A stretch of DNA of 16,661 nt, from NCBI GenBank assembly GCA_046349315.1, contig JAXMCQ010000039.1:1-16661 (forward strand), in the 5' to 3' direction. Shown one piece after another: positions 1-5,993 of the stretch. The notes beneath the pieces are model-generated. The model had not been told where the DNA came from, made no database searches, and worked only from the letters and a program-made list of their open reading frames with translations. The stretch is from JAEUMG01 sp046349315. Lineage in GTDB: Bacteria; Pseudomonadota; Alphaproteobacteria; Rhizobiales; Aestuariivirgaceae. Each line of letters begins with the position of its first letter. Position 1 is the first letter of the stretch. A program made the translations under genes and the position numbers.

Positions 1-131
1 AACGCAAGGAGCGCATCGCGCTTCACATTGCCGACCTCGACGGCCAGAAGACGCTGATCGATGAGGACGACGAGCACAAGCTCGCCAATGGCAACGCCCA
101 GCAGCGCCTGACCGTCGCCAACCCGTCCTAG
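1..131 (+). CDS. C-terminal end of an unrecognised protein (5' truncated by the window)
   Basis: Only the last 42 codons are present, read from base 3 and ending with TAG at 129-131. The two other forward frames are closed by stops within the first ~65 bases. Almost every third codon position is G or C, as expected for a real gene in this GC-rich genome. The visible tail is hydrophilic and acidic in the middle (a run DEDDEH), with no membrane segment or recognisable motif, so I assign no function. It converges on the L,D-transpeptidase and the two stop codons overlap within a single CTAG at 128-131, leaving no room for a terminator between the genes. Confidence 0.6.
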   Translation, partial: RKERIALHIADLDGQKTLIDEDDEHKLANGNAQQRLTVANPS

Positions 132-784
132 TAGGACGAGACCTCCATCTCGCTCGGCCTCAGCCCGTTGACGACCAGCACGCGCGAGCCGATCGGCACG
201 CGCCGGTAGAGATCGGCGACATCCTCGTTGAGCATGCGGATGCAGCCCGACGACATGTTCTTGCCGATCGTCCACGGCTGGTTGGTACCGTGGATGCGAT
301 AGAGCGTGTCGGCACCGCCGGCGAAGAGGTAGAGAGCCCGCGCTCCCAATGGATTGTCCGGCCCGCCCGGCATGCCTTTCGCCCATTTCGCGGCTTCAGG
401 ATCACGCGCCACCATGTCTGCGGGCGGCGTCCATTTCGGCCACATCTTCTTGCGGCCCACTTCCGCTTCGCCCGACCATGCAAAGCCGTCGCGGCCGACG
501 CCGACGCCATAGCGGATGGCGCGGCGGCCTTCGAGCACGAGGTAGAGATGGCGCGCCTGCGTATCGACGATGATCGTGCCCGGCCATTCCGCCTCGTGGA
601 AGGGCACGATCTGGCGATAGAATTCGGGATCGACCTTGCTCAAATCCGAAGGGTCGATCGGATAGGGGTCGTTGGCATCGAACTGGTTGGCGATCGCTTG
701 CGAAACGAGTCCTGGCGCCAGGGCGGCGGCCGCGGCGATTGTCCCGGCACGGAGAAAATGACGGCGCGAAAGCGTGCTGATCAT
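128..784 (-). CDS. L,D-transpeptidase (YkuD/ErfK domain), Tat-exported
   Basis: This 218-residue periplasmic enzyme family forms 3-3 crosslinks in peptidoglycan or attaches proteins to it through a catalytic cysteine. The N-terminus carries a twin-arginine motif SRRHFLRAG (residues 6-14) followed by an alanine-rich hydrophobic stretch, so export by Tat is likely. The YkuD domain covers about residues 65-205, with the HGTN motif at 165-168 and the SSGCIRM active-site motif at 178-184 (nucleophile Cys181). Length and motif order are normal for a single-domain member. The ATG at 782-784 directly precedes the Tat signal, which supports this start. A near-perfect EcfG-type promoter lies about 28 bp upstream of it (predicted start site near 812), suggesting induction in the general stress response. 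The physiological donor and acceptor cannot be read from the sequence. Confidence 0.93.
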   Translation of the reverse strand: MISTLSRRHFLRAGTIAAAAALAPGLVSQAIANQFDANDPYPIDPSDLSKVDPEFYRQIVPFHEAEWPGTIIVDTQARHLYLVLEGRRAIRYGVGVGRDGFAWSGEAEVGRKKMWPKWTPPADMVARDPEAAKWAKGMPGGPDNPLGARALYLFAGGADTLYRIHGTNQPWTIGKNMSSGCIRMLNEDVADLYRRVPIGSRVLVVNGLRPSEMEVSSY

Positions 785-1320
785 TGTCGTGAACCCCGCT
801 GACTATTCTGAGATCGCAAACGCGGGATGAATATGCCGGTTCCATCCGGCAAAAACCTTGCGCAACCGTGGCGAAATGCGGCCCCGCTGCGGCCATTCCG
901 TGTAAGCCGCCGACTGTTGCATCCCTGCTGCATCAGGCTTGCGGGAGGGGCCTTTGATCGCCTCGGCTTCTTCGCTGCGGAGGGACATTCATCACTCTGG
1001 TAGTCAAAGCTCGTGGTTCCCAAACCTCCGCGCCGCGGCTTTTTTGGCCGTTGCCCGCTTCGACTTCAGCACTGTTCCGAGTTGTGGGCCCATTGCCTTA
1101 TCCACCGAAGGAGGTCCCGACCAAGGACTGGAACGGAATGACGGGCGGTGCCCCTGGTTAGGCCCTGCTTTTTTTGGCAGGCGATTTTCAGGGACTGCAT
1201 CACCTTCCCCAATCTACGACGGCTCGCGAACCGCCCCTCTTGGGAGGGTGACGGAACGTACATGAAACGGAATATAGGGGGATGTCAAGGATTATTTTTT
1301 TTTACAGGTCGCGACCAAGT
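785..1320. other. Gene-free stretch with clustered small hairpins
   Basis: Apart from the stress promoter at 819-843 I see no convincing gene here. Open frames exist on both strands but have no ribosome binding site and no family signature. Several short perfect stems cluster in the middle: CGGC/GCCG (1036-1050, loop of six T and G), CCTGC/GCAGG (1164-1181, loop of seven T and G), a stem at 1220-1233 around CGCG, and CCCTC/GAGGG (1235-1248). Read on the minus strand the first two have A-rich loops. A T9 run at 1295-1303 and a 10-bp palindrome GGTCGCGACC (1307-1316) sit just beyond the stop of gene C. The base composition falls sharply near 1255, which I take as the left edge of the accessory island. 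A structured small RNA is possible but I recognise no family. Confidence 0.4.
819..843 (-). promoter_or_regulatory. EcfG (general stress sigma) promoter of the L,D-transpeptidase
   Basis: On the minus strand GGAAC (843-839) is followed by a 16-nt spacer and CGTT (822-819). This is the established consensus for alphaproteobacterial EcfG/SigT/RpoE2 promoters (GGAAC-N16/17-CGTT). It would start transcription near 812, giving a leader of about 28 nt before the ATG at 784. A perfect inverted repeat TGCCGG-N6-CCGGCA (834-851) overlaps the -35 element. The other GGAAC occurrences I checked on both strands lack a CGTT at the right distance, except the one at 12529. Confidence 0.75.
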
Positions 1321-2100
1321 CTAAGGAGTGCGAGGTTTCAGGATTCGATCCTCGACATCCTTTGCGCCGAGTGGAGACAGCCGTGCGCGATCATTCAGAG
1401 AATCAAATTCGATCAGTCGGCTGGTATGTAACGTCTTGAGTATTTTCGCTCGCAAGTTGCCAACTGTACTGTATTCAATCCAACTTGTGAGGTCTTTCGC
1501 CGCTACCCAGGTCGCCTTACCGTGCAAGTGCACAAGTACCTGATCTTTGGGTGGCATCGATGGCTCAAGGATGCGGCGCTGACCACCCACTTCCCAAATA
1601 AGCGGATGCTTCCGTTCTACTAAGGTATCGACAACCTCCTGCGCTTCGTTGGTGGGTACATTATGAAAAATGCGTATGAGTTCTGCTAGCATCCAGCTTG
1701 CCATTCCATAGACGGCTGTTGCGTCCATGAAATTGGGATCAACGTCGCCGCCAACATGGCCGACATTTCGATTGTTGCGTATCTCATACAGGGGCGGGAT
1801 CATCCGAGGTATTAGTATTCGCAAGCTTCGATCACCCACCCGCGTTGGATCGGGCGCGACCTTTTCCAAATTTTGACAAGCCAACACGATGTTAGCCGGC
1901 TTCGAAGCTTTGGCAGGCATTGGACCGACGAGTGTTCCTTGCAATATTGAATACATAACCTCGCAGAATTTCGCTCCATTGAGTTCAGCGGGTCCCCACT
2001 TGTGCTCCGCATAGTTGGATGCGATGGCTTCAAAGCTCTGCAATAGCTCGGCACGCAACGCCGCCGGTAACCCAGAAAGCAGCTTCGTAGGGTCAAGCAC
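1321..2100 (-). CDS. Island gene C: HEPN-like protein with C-terminal winged helix, function unknown
   Basis: A predicted soluble protein of 259 residues from a GTG at 2098-2100. This start has AGG six bases upstream and overlaps the stop of gene B by 8 bp (GTGCTTGA). A TTG at 2113-2115 would add five residues but has no ribosome binding site. The N-terminal part is helical and contains IRNNRNVGHVGG, in which R108-N-x5-H115 fits the Rx4-6H signature of HEPN domains. Many HEPN proteins are metal-independent RNases of toxin-antitoxin and anti-phage systems. Residues about 185-253 (ending RLSPLGAKDVEDRIL) look like a winged helix. It is the last gene of a tight three-gene operon with A and B. 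The HEPN call rests on one short motif plus helical context, so RNase activity is inference. It could equally be a non-catalytic sensor or a DNA-binding repressor. Confidence 0.8.
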   Translation of the reverse strand: MLDPTKLLSGLPAALRAELLQSFEAIASNYAEHKWGPAELNGAKFCEVMYSILQGTLVGPMPAKASKPANIVLACQNLEKVAPDPTRVGDRSLRILIPRMIPPLYEIRNNRNVGHVGGDVDPNFMDATAVYGMASWMLAELIRIFHNVPTNEAQEVVDTLVERKHPLIWEVGGQRRILEPSMPPKDQVLVHLHGKATWVAAKDLTSWIEYSTVGNLRAKILKTLHTSRLIEFDSLNDRARLSPLGAKDVEDRILKPRTP

Positions 2101-2668
2101 CTTTGGCCTGCCCAATAAGCTGCTTGACGAGTATGGCTCCTTGTTTAAGTCCGGGAGCGGTTAAGGACCAACCGGCATCCTTCGAACCGGTTAGAGAATT
2201 GCCCTTGTCTTTCATAAAGGTCGCATGGTTGGTGCCATCGTAACAGCCCCGGTCGATGCAAAATGCGCGGGCGTCCTTGTCGTCGAACTTTGCTTCTCCG
2301 CTAGCAATGAGTCTCGTTATTCCAAGTAAGACATACGCATTGTGGGTCTGTTCCTTCTTGGACTTGCCCGGTATTTCATGGCCGATAAACGCGACATTCC
2401 CTTCTCCTAAGTGGAAAACTAGCTCGATGTCGTCCGCAGCGAGTTCGTTTTGCTTAAGCCAAATATTAGCCTTTGGTCCGAAAGAATGGTCACTTGAATC
2501 CAGCACGCTCTCCTTGCCTCCGGCGTTGGCATTAGGTGAGTGACCGGCGGCGACTTCACCGAGCATCGTCAGGGCTGCGTTCACAATACGAAGTCGCACG
2601 CTCGACTCGAACGGTGAAAGCATTTCAACAATCTGCGGAACGAGTTCAGCAGGTTTTGGCTGCTCCAT
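2093..2668 (-). CDS. Island gene B: small soluble protein, function unknown, N-terminal motif shared with gene A
   Basis: A protein of 191 residues with no signal peptide or membrane segment. Its ATG (2666-2668) follows the TGA of gene A after one base, and a GGAGG inside the end of gene A serves as ribosome binding site, so the two are cotranslated. Residues about 10-46 (L..ML..FESSVRLRIVNAAL...AGHSPNA) align with residues 13-46 of protein A (L..VLEGLSEQARLRVLSWAI...GSHSPDS), so the two appear to share a helical N-terminal module. The C-terminal half (about 105-190) contains GKSKKEQTHNAYVLLGI, an acidic FDDKDAR stretch and GSKDAGWSLTAPGL. The last is in the position of a winged-helix wing, but this is weak. 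I recognise no named family and assign no activity. Confidence 0.82.
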   Translation of the reverse strand: MEQPKPAELVPQIVEMLSPFESSVRLRIVNAALTMLGEVAAGHSPNANAGGKESVLDSSDHSFGPKANIWLKQNELAADDIELVFHLGEGNVAFIGHEIPGKSKKEQTHNAYVLLGITRLIASGEAKFDDKDARAFCIDRGCYDGTNHATFMKDKGNSLTGSKDAGWSLTAPGLKQGAILVKQLIGQAKGA

Positions 2669-2669
2669 A

Positions 2670-3167
2670 TCAACTATCCTCCTTTGCGAGCATACCCCGG
2701 ACGCGGCGTGCGCCCTCTGCAGTTAACTTGTACGTCTTTCTTGCTTGCTGCGATGTGCCTGCCTTTTTGATCTGATGGATCAATGCCGGCCTTTCATCCT
2801 TCAGCTGACCAAGTGACACAGTAATATTTGCTACCCCATGACCAAGGTCCTTGAGATTAGAATTTACAATTTGTGACGCAAAGCTCGGCTGACCTTGACA
2901 GACTTGCGTCCAATAGGCCGAAACAAGCGCCTTTTCCTTGTCTGTCTTCGGCTCGGCCGCATCGAAGAGTTCGGCTAGCGTCCCGAAGGCAACTCGGTCA
3001 TCCACGGTACCCAAGGTTTGCGGCGCCGAGTCTGGTGAATGACTTCCTGAAGCTCGACCGTATCTGCTGATTGCCCAACTGAGCACCCGCAAGCGCGCCT
3101 GCTCACTGAGGCCCTCGAGGACCCTCGCTAGCGTCGCCATTGCCTCGATCTCGGTATCGTCGTTCAT
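2670..3167 (-). CDS. Island gene A: small winged-helix protein, first gene of the operon, function unknown
   Basis: A protein of 165 residues from the ATG at 3165-3167, preceded by GAGAGGATGAG as ribosome binding site. An upstream TTG at 3197 would give ten more residues, but it falls inside the predicted -10 box, so I reject it. Residues 13-46 form the helical motif shared with protein B, ending GSHSPDS. Residues about 63-160 contain PKTDKEKALVSAYW, then SQIVNSNLKDLGHGVANIT (helix-turn-helix-like), and ARKTYKLTAEGARRVRGML, a typical wing followed by a closing helix. A role in DNA binding or protein-protein recognition is therefore plausible. A degenerate, inverted copy of the 5' end of this locus lies at 3556-3632. 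Base composition is lower in GC than in the flanking housekeeping genes, consistent with acquisition by transfer. Confidence 0.85.
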   Translation of the reverse strand: MNDDTEIEAMATLARVLEGLSEQARLRVLSWAISRYGRASGSHSPDSAPQTLGTVDDRVAFGTLAELFDAAEPKTDKEKALVSAYWTQVCQGQPSFASQIVNSNLKDLGHGVANITVSLGQLKDERPALIHQIKKAGTSQQARKTYKLTAEGARRVRGMLAKEDS

Positions 3168-3198
3168 CTCATCCTCTCCCCAATGGGCCCTCCCCAAA
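3122..3198 (-). repeat. Inverted repeat, intact arm (leader and first ~15 codons of gene A)
   Basis: Read on the minus strand, this segment matches plus-strand 3556-3632 at 67 of 77 positions by hand alignment without gaps. A 23-base stretch (3160-3138) is identical in both arms. This arm contains the ribosome binding site and start of gene A. Confidence 0.85.
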
Positions 3199-3223
3199 TA
3201 GGGGCGTTACGGAATAGAGTCAA
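3195..3223 (-). promoter_or_regulatory. Candidate sigma-70-type promoter of the A-B-C operon
   Basis: On the minus strand TTGACT (3223-3218) is followed by 17 bases and TATTTG (3200-3195). The -35 matches consensus at five of six positions and the -10 at three of six. Transcription would begin near 3188, about 20 nt before the ATG of gene A, and this excludes the upstream TTG as start codon. The -10 lies at the outer edge of the inverted repeat shared with 3556-3632. Confidence 0.45.
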
Positions 3224-3555
3224 GTCATACTAAATAGATAACTGTAGAATATACCAGAGGGACGCGACGGAAAACCATCTAAGTATGATATAAAAGAAAA
3301 TAGAAAGGGCGCATGGGTAAATTCTAGATTTCTAACCCAGTCATAAAAAGCAAATATAATCATTAGGTTAATTCGATAATGGAGATGCGTTATGGATTCC
3401 AAAGAAATCATTGATGATAAAGGACATGAATGTACGTCGAAAATAAAAGAGGTAACATAAGTAGCTGATATAATTGTATATTATTTGGAAACGGAAGACC
3501 GATAAAAAGCATCACGCCATTTTTTGAGGCAAATATTAGTCCTTGCGAGATGCGC
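3199..3555. other. AT-rich spacer between the inverted repeat arms
   Basis: Hand count of 3241-3540 gives 100 G or C in 300 bases (33%), far below the rest of the window. No substantial gene fits. One 22-codon plus-strand frame (3392-3460, beginning MDSKEIIDDKGHEC) has GGAGA seven bases before its ATG and is the only small frame with a credible ribosome binding site. I would not annotate it as a gene on this evidence. A partly symmetrical sequence around TCTAGA (about 3315-3338, GGGT at one end and ACCC at the other) could form a hairpin. The promoter of the A-B-C operon sits at the left edge. Confidence 0.5.
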
Positions 3556-3632
3556 TTTGGCGTGGGCCCAATGGGAAGAGGATGGGACGAGCGACGATAC
3601 CGAGATCGAGGCAAAGGCGACGCGGGCGAGGG
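3556..3632 (+). pseudogene. Degenerate inverted copy of the 5' end of gene A
   Basis: This stretch is about 87% identical (67 of 77) to the leader and first codons of gene A but lies on the opposite strand. The ribosome binding site AGAGGATG is kept, while the ATG has become ACG. The frame reads (T)SDDTEIEAKATRARAS, compared with MNDDTEIEAMATLARVL in gene A. Beyond 3632 similarity fades, with only scattered matches such as AGGCGC near 3657, and no further gene A sequence can be followed. It looks like the stub of a second, inverted copy that lost its start and then decayed. Confidence 0.7.
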
Positions 3633-3811
3633 CATCTAGGCGGTCAAGGGATGGGAGGCGCCTCTCTACACCGCAAGGCCCTTGAGCGTTTTGAGAGCAC
3701 TATATTTAGCTCGTGTTCCTCCACTCGGTCGGAGAGCTTCTTTTTTGGACTCGAAGTGGATCGCGATCTGAGGAGTAACGCCGCATGGCAGCGAAATGTA
3801 ATCGCGCCCCA
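3633..3811. other. Gene-free stretch between island remnant and ECF41 promoter
   Basis: No gene is supported here. It contains a 10-bp palindrome GAGGCGCCTC (3655-3664) and a six-T run near 3741-3746. The open frame that runs through it into the AhpD-like gene has atypical arginine and serine-rich content and is a read-through, not an N-terminal extension. Composition returns gradually to the host level, so the right edge of the island probably lies in this stretch. Confidence 0.4.
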
Positions 3812-3838
3812 TGTCACACGCGGCCGTCCTGTCTCGTC
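3812..3838 (+). promoter_or_regulatory. ECF41-type promoter (autoregulatory)
   Basis: TGTCACA (3812-3818), a 16-base spacer, then CGTC (3835-3838). This matches the target motif described for ECF41 sigma factors (TGTCACA in the -35 and CGTC in the -10 region). It stands about 35 bp upstream of the AhpD-like start codon, in front of the operon that encodes an ECF41 factor, so autoregulation is the direct reading. Confidence 0.72.
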
Positions 3839-3872
3839 ATGGTGTCGGAAACCCACTGAAAGGACCCGACCC

Positions 3873-4343
3873 ATGAACTCGAATGATCTCTTTGCCGCTG
3901 CTCCCGACCTCATGAAGAAGTGGAGCACCGCTGGGCTCGCCATCAATGCCGCGCTGGAGCCGAAGCTCACCCATCTCGTCAAGATCCGCGCCTCGCAGAT
4001 CAATGGCTGCGCTAATTGCATCAACATGCATGCAGCCCAAGCCCGTGCCGAGGGCGAGACCGAGCAGCGCATCTATCTCCTCTCGGCTTGGCGCGAGGCG
4101 CCGTGCTATAGCGCGCGCGAACGCGCAGCACTCGCCTGGACCGAGGCCTTGACGCGGCTTTCGGATGGGCCTCTCGACCCGCGCGAACGCGAAAGCTTGA
4201 ATGCGCATTTCAATCGCGAGGAGCAGGTGAAGCTCACGCTCTTGATCAACATCATCAACGGTTGGAACCGCATTGCCGTAGGCTTCGGCCTGTTCATGGA
4301 TCCGGCCGAGGCGAGGTCCGCCGCGCGGGCGGCCGCCGCCTAA
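3873..4343 (+). CDS. Carboxymuconolactone decarboxylase/AhpD-like protein (ECF41-associated)
   Basis: A 156-residue protein of the AhpD-like alkylhydroperoxidase fold. The centre holds INGCANCINMHAAQA, giving a redox CxxC pair (Cys46, Cys49) with His53, the arrangement of AhpD-like enzymes that reduce peroxides or related adducts. The ATG at 3873 is preceded by AAAGGA at a suitable distance. A longer upstream frame is rejected because its extra residues are unlike the family. The stop TAA shares its last A with the ATG of the sigma factor, so translation is coupled. Carboxymuconolactone decarboxylases are one of the three protein types (with oxidoreductases and epimerases) typically found beside ECF41 genes and are their usual regulatory targets. 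The physiological substrate is unknown. Confidence 0.92.
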   Translation: MNSNDLFAAAPDLMKKWSTAGLAINAALEPKLTHLVKIRASQINGCANCINMHAAQARAEGETEQRIYLLSAWREAPCYSARERAALAWTEALTRLSDGPLDPRERESLNAHFNREEQVKLTLLINIINGWNRIAVGFGLFMDPAEARSAARAAAA

Positions 4344-5200
4344 TGGCGGAGATGCAACGAGAGGACGCGGCGGCGAGCTTCGATCCGTTGCGCCCGAAGC
4401 TCATGCGCGTCGCCTATCGCATGCTGGGCTCGGTCGCCGATGCCGAGGATATCCTGCAAGAGGCCTTCATCCGCTGGATGGGGGCCGATCGCAGTGCCGT
4501 CGAGAACGCGGAGGCTTTTCTGCGCCGCACCGTGACACGGCTTTGCCTCGACCAGCTCAAATCGGCGCGCCACCGCCGCGAGACCTATATCGGCCCGTGG
4601 CTTCCCGAGCCCGTGCTCGAGGCGGAGGAAGAGGAGGACGTGACCTTGCCCTTGATGCTGGCGCTCGAACGCCTGTCGCCGCTCGAGCGCGCCGCCTTCC
4701 TGCTGCACGACGTCTTCGGCCAGTCTTTCGAGGAGGTTGCGGTGACGATCGGGCGCGAGGCGTCGGCCTGCCGGCAATTGGCGGCGCGCGCCCGCGCGCA
4801 TGTCAGAGACGCCCGGCCGCGCTTCAAGGTCGAGAAGGAGCAGGGGCTCGCCTTGGCGCAGGCCTTCTTCGATGCGTCGCGGAAAGGCGACATGTCGGCA
4901 TTGGGCGCGATGCTCAAAGCCGATGTCAGCCTCCATGCCGATGGCGGCGGCAAGCGTCGCGCCGCGATGCGGCCGGTCTTCGGCCATGCCGATGTGATGA
5001 AGGTGCATGAGCGGCTTGCCGAACATTTCCGCGAAAGCGGCTCGACGCTTCTCAGTATTGGGCTCGTCAACGGCTTGCCGGGCTTCGTCACGCGTGAGGC
5101 CGACGGAGAACTCCAGACCACGGCGCTCGACATCGATGACGGGCGGATCGCTGCGATCTATGTGGTGCGCAACCCCGACAAGCTGAAGCATTTGCACTGA
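4343..5200 (+). CDS. RNA polymerase sigma factor of the ECF41 group with C-terminal SnoaL-like domain
   Basis: A 285-residue extracytoplasmic-function sigma factor. Region 2 spans about residues 12-75 (RVAYRMLGSVADAEDILQEAF) and region 4 about 103-155. The C-terminal ~120 residues form a SnoaL/NTF2-like domain. The diagnostic ECF41 motifs are all present: WLPEP in the linker (86-90), DGGGK (200-204) and NPDKL (277-281). ECF41 factors are known to have no anti-sigma factor. The fused C-terminal domain holds and modulates activity. None of the neighbours looks like an anti-sigma gene, in agreement. The start overlaps the preceding stop by one base. With the matching promoter at 3812, the module is a self-contained positive loop controlling an AhpD-like enzyme. 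The input signal is not visible. Confidence 0.94.
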   Translation: MAEMQREDAAASFDPLRPKLMRVAYRMLGSVADAEDILQEAFIRWMGADRSAVENAEAFLRRTVTRLCLDQLKSARHRRETYIGPWLPEPVLEAEEEEDVTLPLMLALERLSPLERAAFLLHDVFGQSFEEVAVTIGREASACRQLAARARAHVRDARPRFKVEKEQGLALAQAFFDASRKGDMSALGAMLKADVSLHADGGGKRRAAMRPVFGHADVMKVHERLAEHFRESGSTLLSIGLVNGLPGFVTREADGELQTTALDIDDGRIAAIYVVRNPDKLKHLH

Positions 5201-5217
5201 GCACGGTCAGGCGGCGC

Positions 5218-5907
5218 TCACCCGCGCGATACGAAGATCAGGATCGCCGCGTAGTGGCACATCGCCGCCGCCAGCACGAAGCCGTGCCAAATTGCATTCT
5301 GAAACCGCAGGCTCTGCCAGGCGTGAAAGATGACGCCGATCGTGTAGAGCAAGCCGCCGATAAGCAGCAATACGAGGCTTGAGGCGGGCAGCGCCGCGAC
5401 GACACGCTGGTAATAGGCAACGCCGCTCCAGCCGATGAAGAGATAGAGGAGGATCGCCGCGCGATCGTAGCGGCCGGGCAACGCGAGCTTGATGGCCGCG
5501 CCCGCCAGAGCGGCCACCCAGACGCCGATGAGCAGGGCGTCGGAGAGGTCGTCGCGCGGCATCTGCGAGACGAAGGCCGTGTAGGTTCCGGCGATCATCA
5601 CGTAGATGGCGGCGTGATCGAAGCGCCGCAGGATCCATTTCGCCGGCGAGACCGGCCACAGATTATAGGCTGCCGAGAGGCCGAGCATCGTGACGAGGCC
5701 AAAGGCATAAACGGCGATCGATGCGATCTCGCCGCTAGTCCCGTCGCGCCCCGCGGCAATCAAAAGCGATGCAGCCCCGAAGATCCCGAAAGCGCAGCCC
5801 ATCGCATGGATGACGGCATCGCTGATGTGCTCGGCGCGATCATAGGGCCAGGTGAAATTCTGTGTGCTTGTGGGCTTTGTCATGGGGCGGGTGCGCTTTG
5901 TTGGCAC
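5218..5907 (-). CDS. Hemolysin III / PAQR-family membrane protein
   Basis: A 229-residue integral membrane protein with about seven hydrophobic segments, as in bacterial hemolysin III (YqfA-type) members of the PAQR superfamily. The conserved polar residues of this family are present: the H-x2-D-x3-H pattern at 27-34 (EHISDAVIH), FDHAAIY near 96-102, and two late histidines in WHGF (208) and CHYA (218), which in homologues form a metal-dependent hydrolase-like site. Despite the name, most members are not haemolysins and are linked to membrane homeostasis. The start is uncertain: a GTG at 5905-5907 gives 229 residues, an ATG at 5881-5883 gives 221, and neither has a strong ribosome binding site. 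It is divergent from the AHSA1-ArsR pair, with operator 1 lying 39 bp from the GTG, so shared control is possible. It converges on the ECF41 gene with 17 bp between stops. Confidence 0.88.
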   Translation of the reverse strand: MPTKRTRPMTKPTSTQNFTWPYDRAEHISDAVIHAMGCAFGIFGAASLLIAAGRDGTSGEIASIAVYAFGLVTMLGLSAAYNLWPVSPAKWILRRFDHAAIYVMIAGTYTAFVSQMPRDDLSDALLIGVWVAALAGAAIKLALPGRYDRAAILLYLFIGWSGVAYYQRVVAALPASSLVLLLIGGLLYTIGVIFHAWQSLRFQNAIWHGFVLAAAMCHYAAILIFVSRG

Positions 5908-5945
5908 CTTTAGCAGATTTTGGCGTGGGAACGCGTGACGCCAAT

Positions 5946-5965
5946 GCGCAACAAAAAGGTTGCGC
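5946..5965. promoter_or_regulatory. ArsR-type operator 1 (inverted repeat)
   Basis: GCGCAAC and GTTGCGC form perfect 7-bp arms around a 6-base A-rich spacer. The core GCAAC-N6-GTTGC is the same as in operator 2, and the right half continues as GGTTGCGC, which is repeated exactly at 6004-6011. It sits between the divergent hemolysin III and AHSA1 genes, in promoter position for either. Confidence 0.6.
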
Positions 5966-5993
5966 TTCTATCGTGCTTCGGCCATGTTGATAG

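Noticed and set aside
939..1265. Plus-strand frame of 108 codons in the gene-free stretch, and shorter minus-strand frames there
   Set aside because: No ribosome binding site, no coherent protein pattern, and the frames cut across the hairpin cluster.
1260..1288. TTGACA on the minus strand as a full promoter
   Set aside because: At 16-18 bases the -10 candidates are poor, and the CTATATT nearby is only five bases away, which is too close.
1295..1303. T9 run as an intrinsic terminator
   Set aside because: On the plus strand no stem directly precedes it and no plus-strand gene ends nearby. For the minus-strand operon it reads as an A run.
3543..3872. Extended reading frame that would add ~110 residues to the AhpD-like protein
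   Set aside because: The extra residues are rich in Arg and Ser, have no family similarity, run through the decayed copy of gene A and the ECF41 promoter, and the ATG at 3873 has its own ribosome binding site.
4340..5197. Long minus-strand frame opposite the ECF41 sigma factor
   Set aside because: The plus strand carries all ECF41 motifs. The antisense frame is a shadow without any recognisable family.
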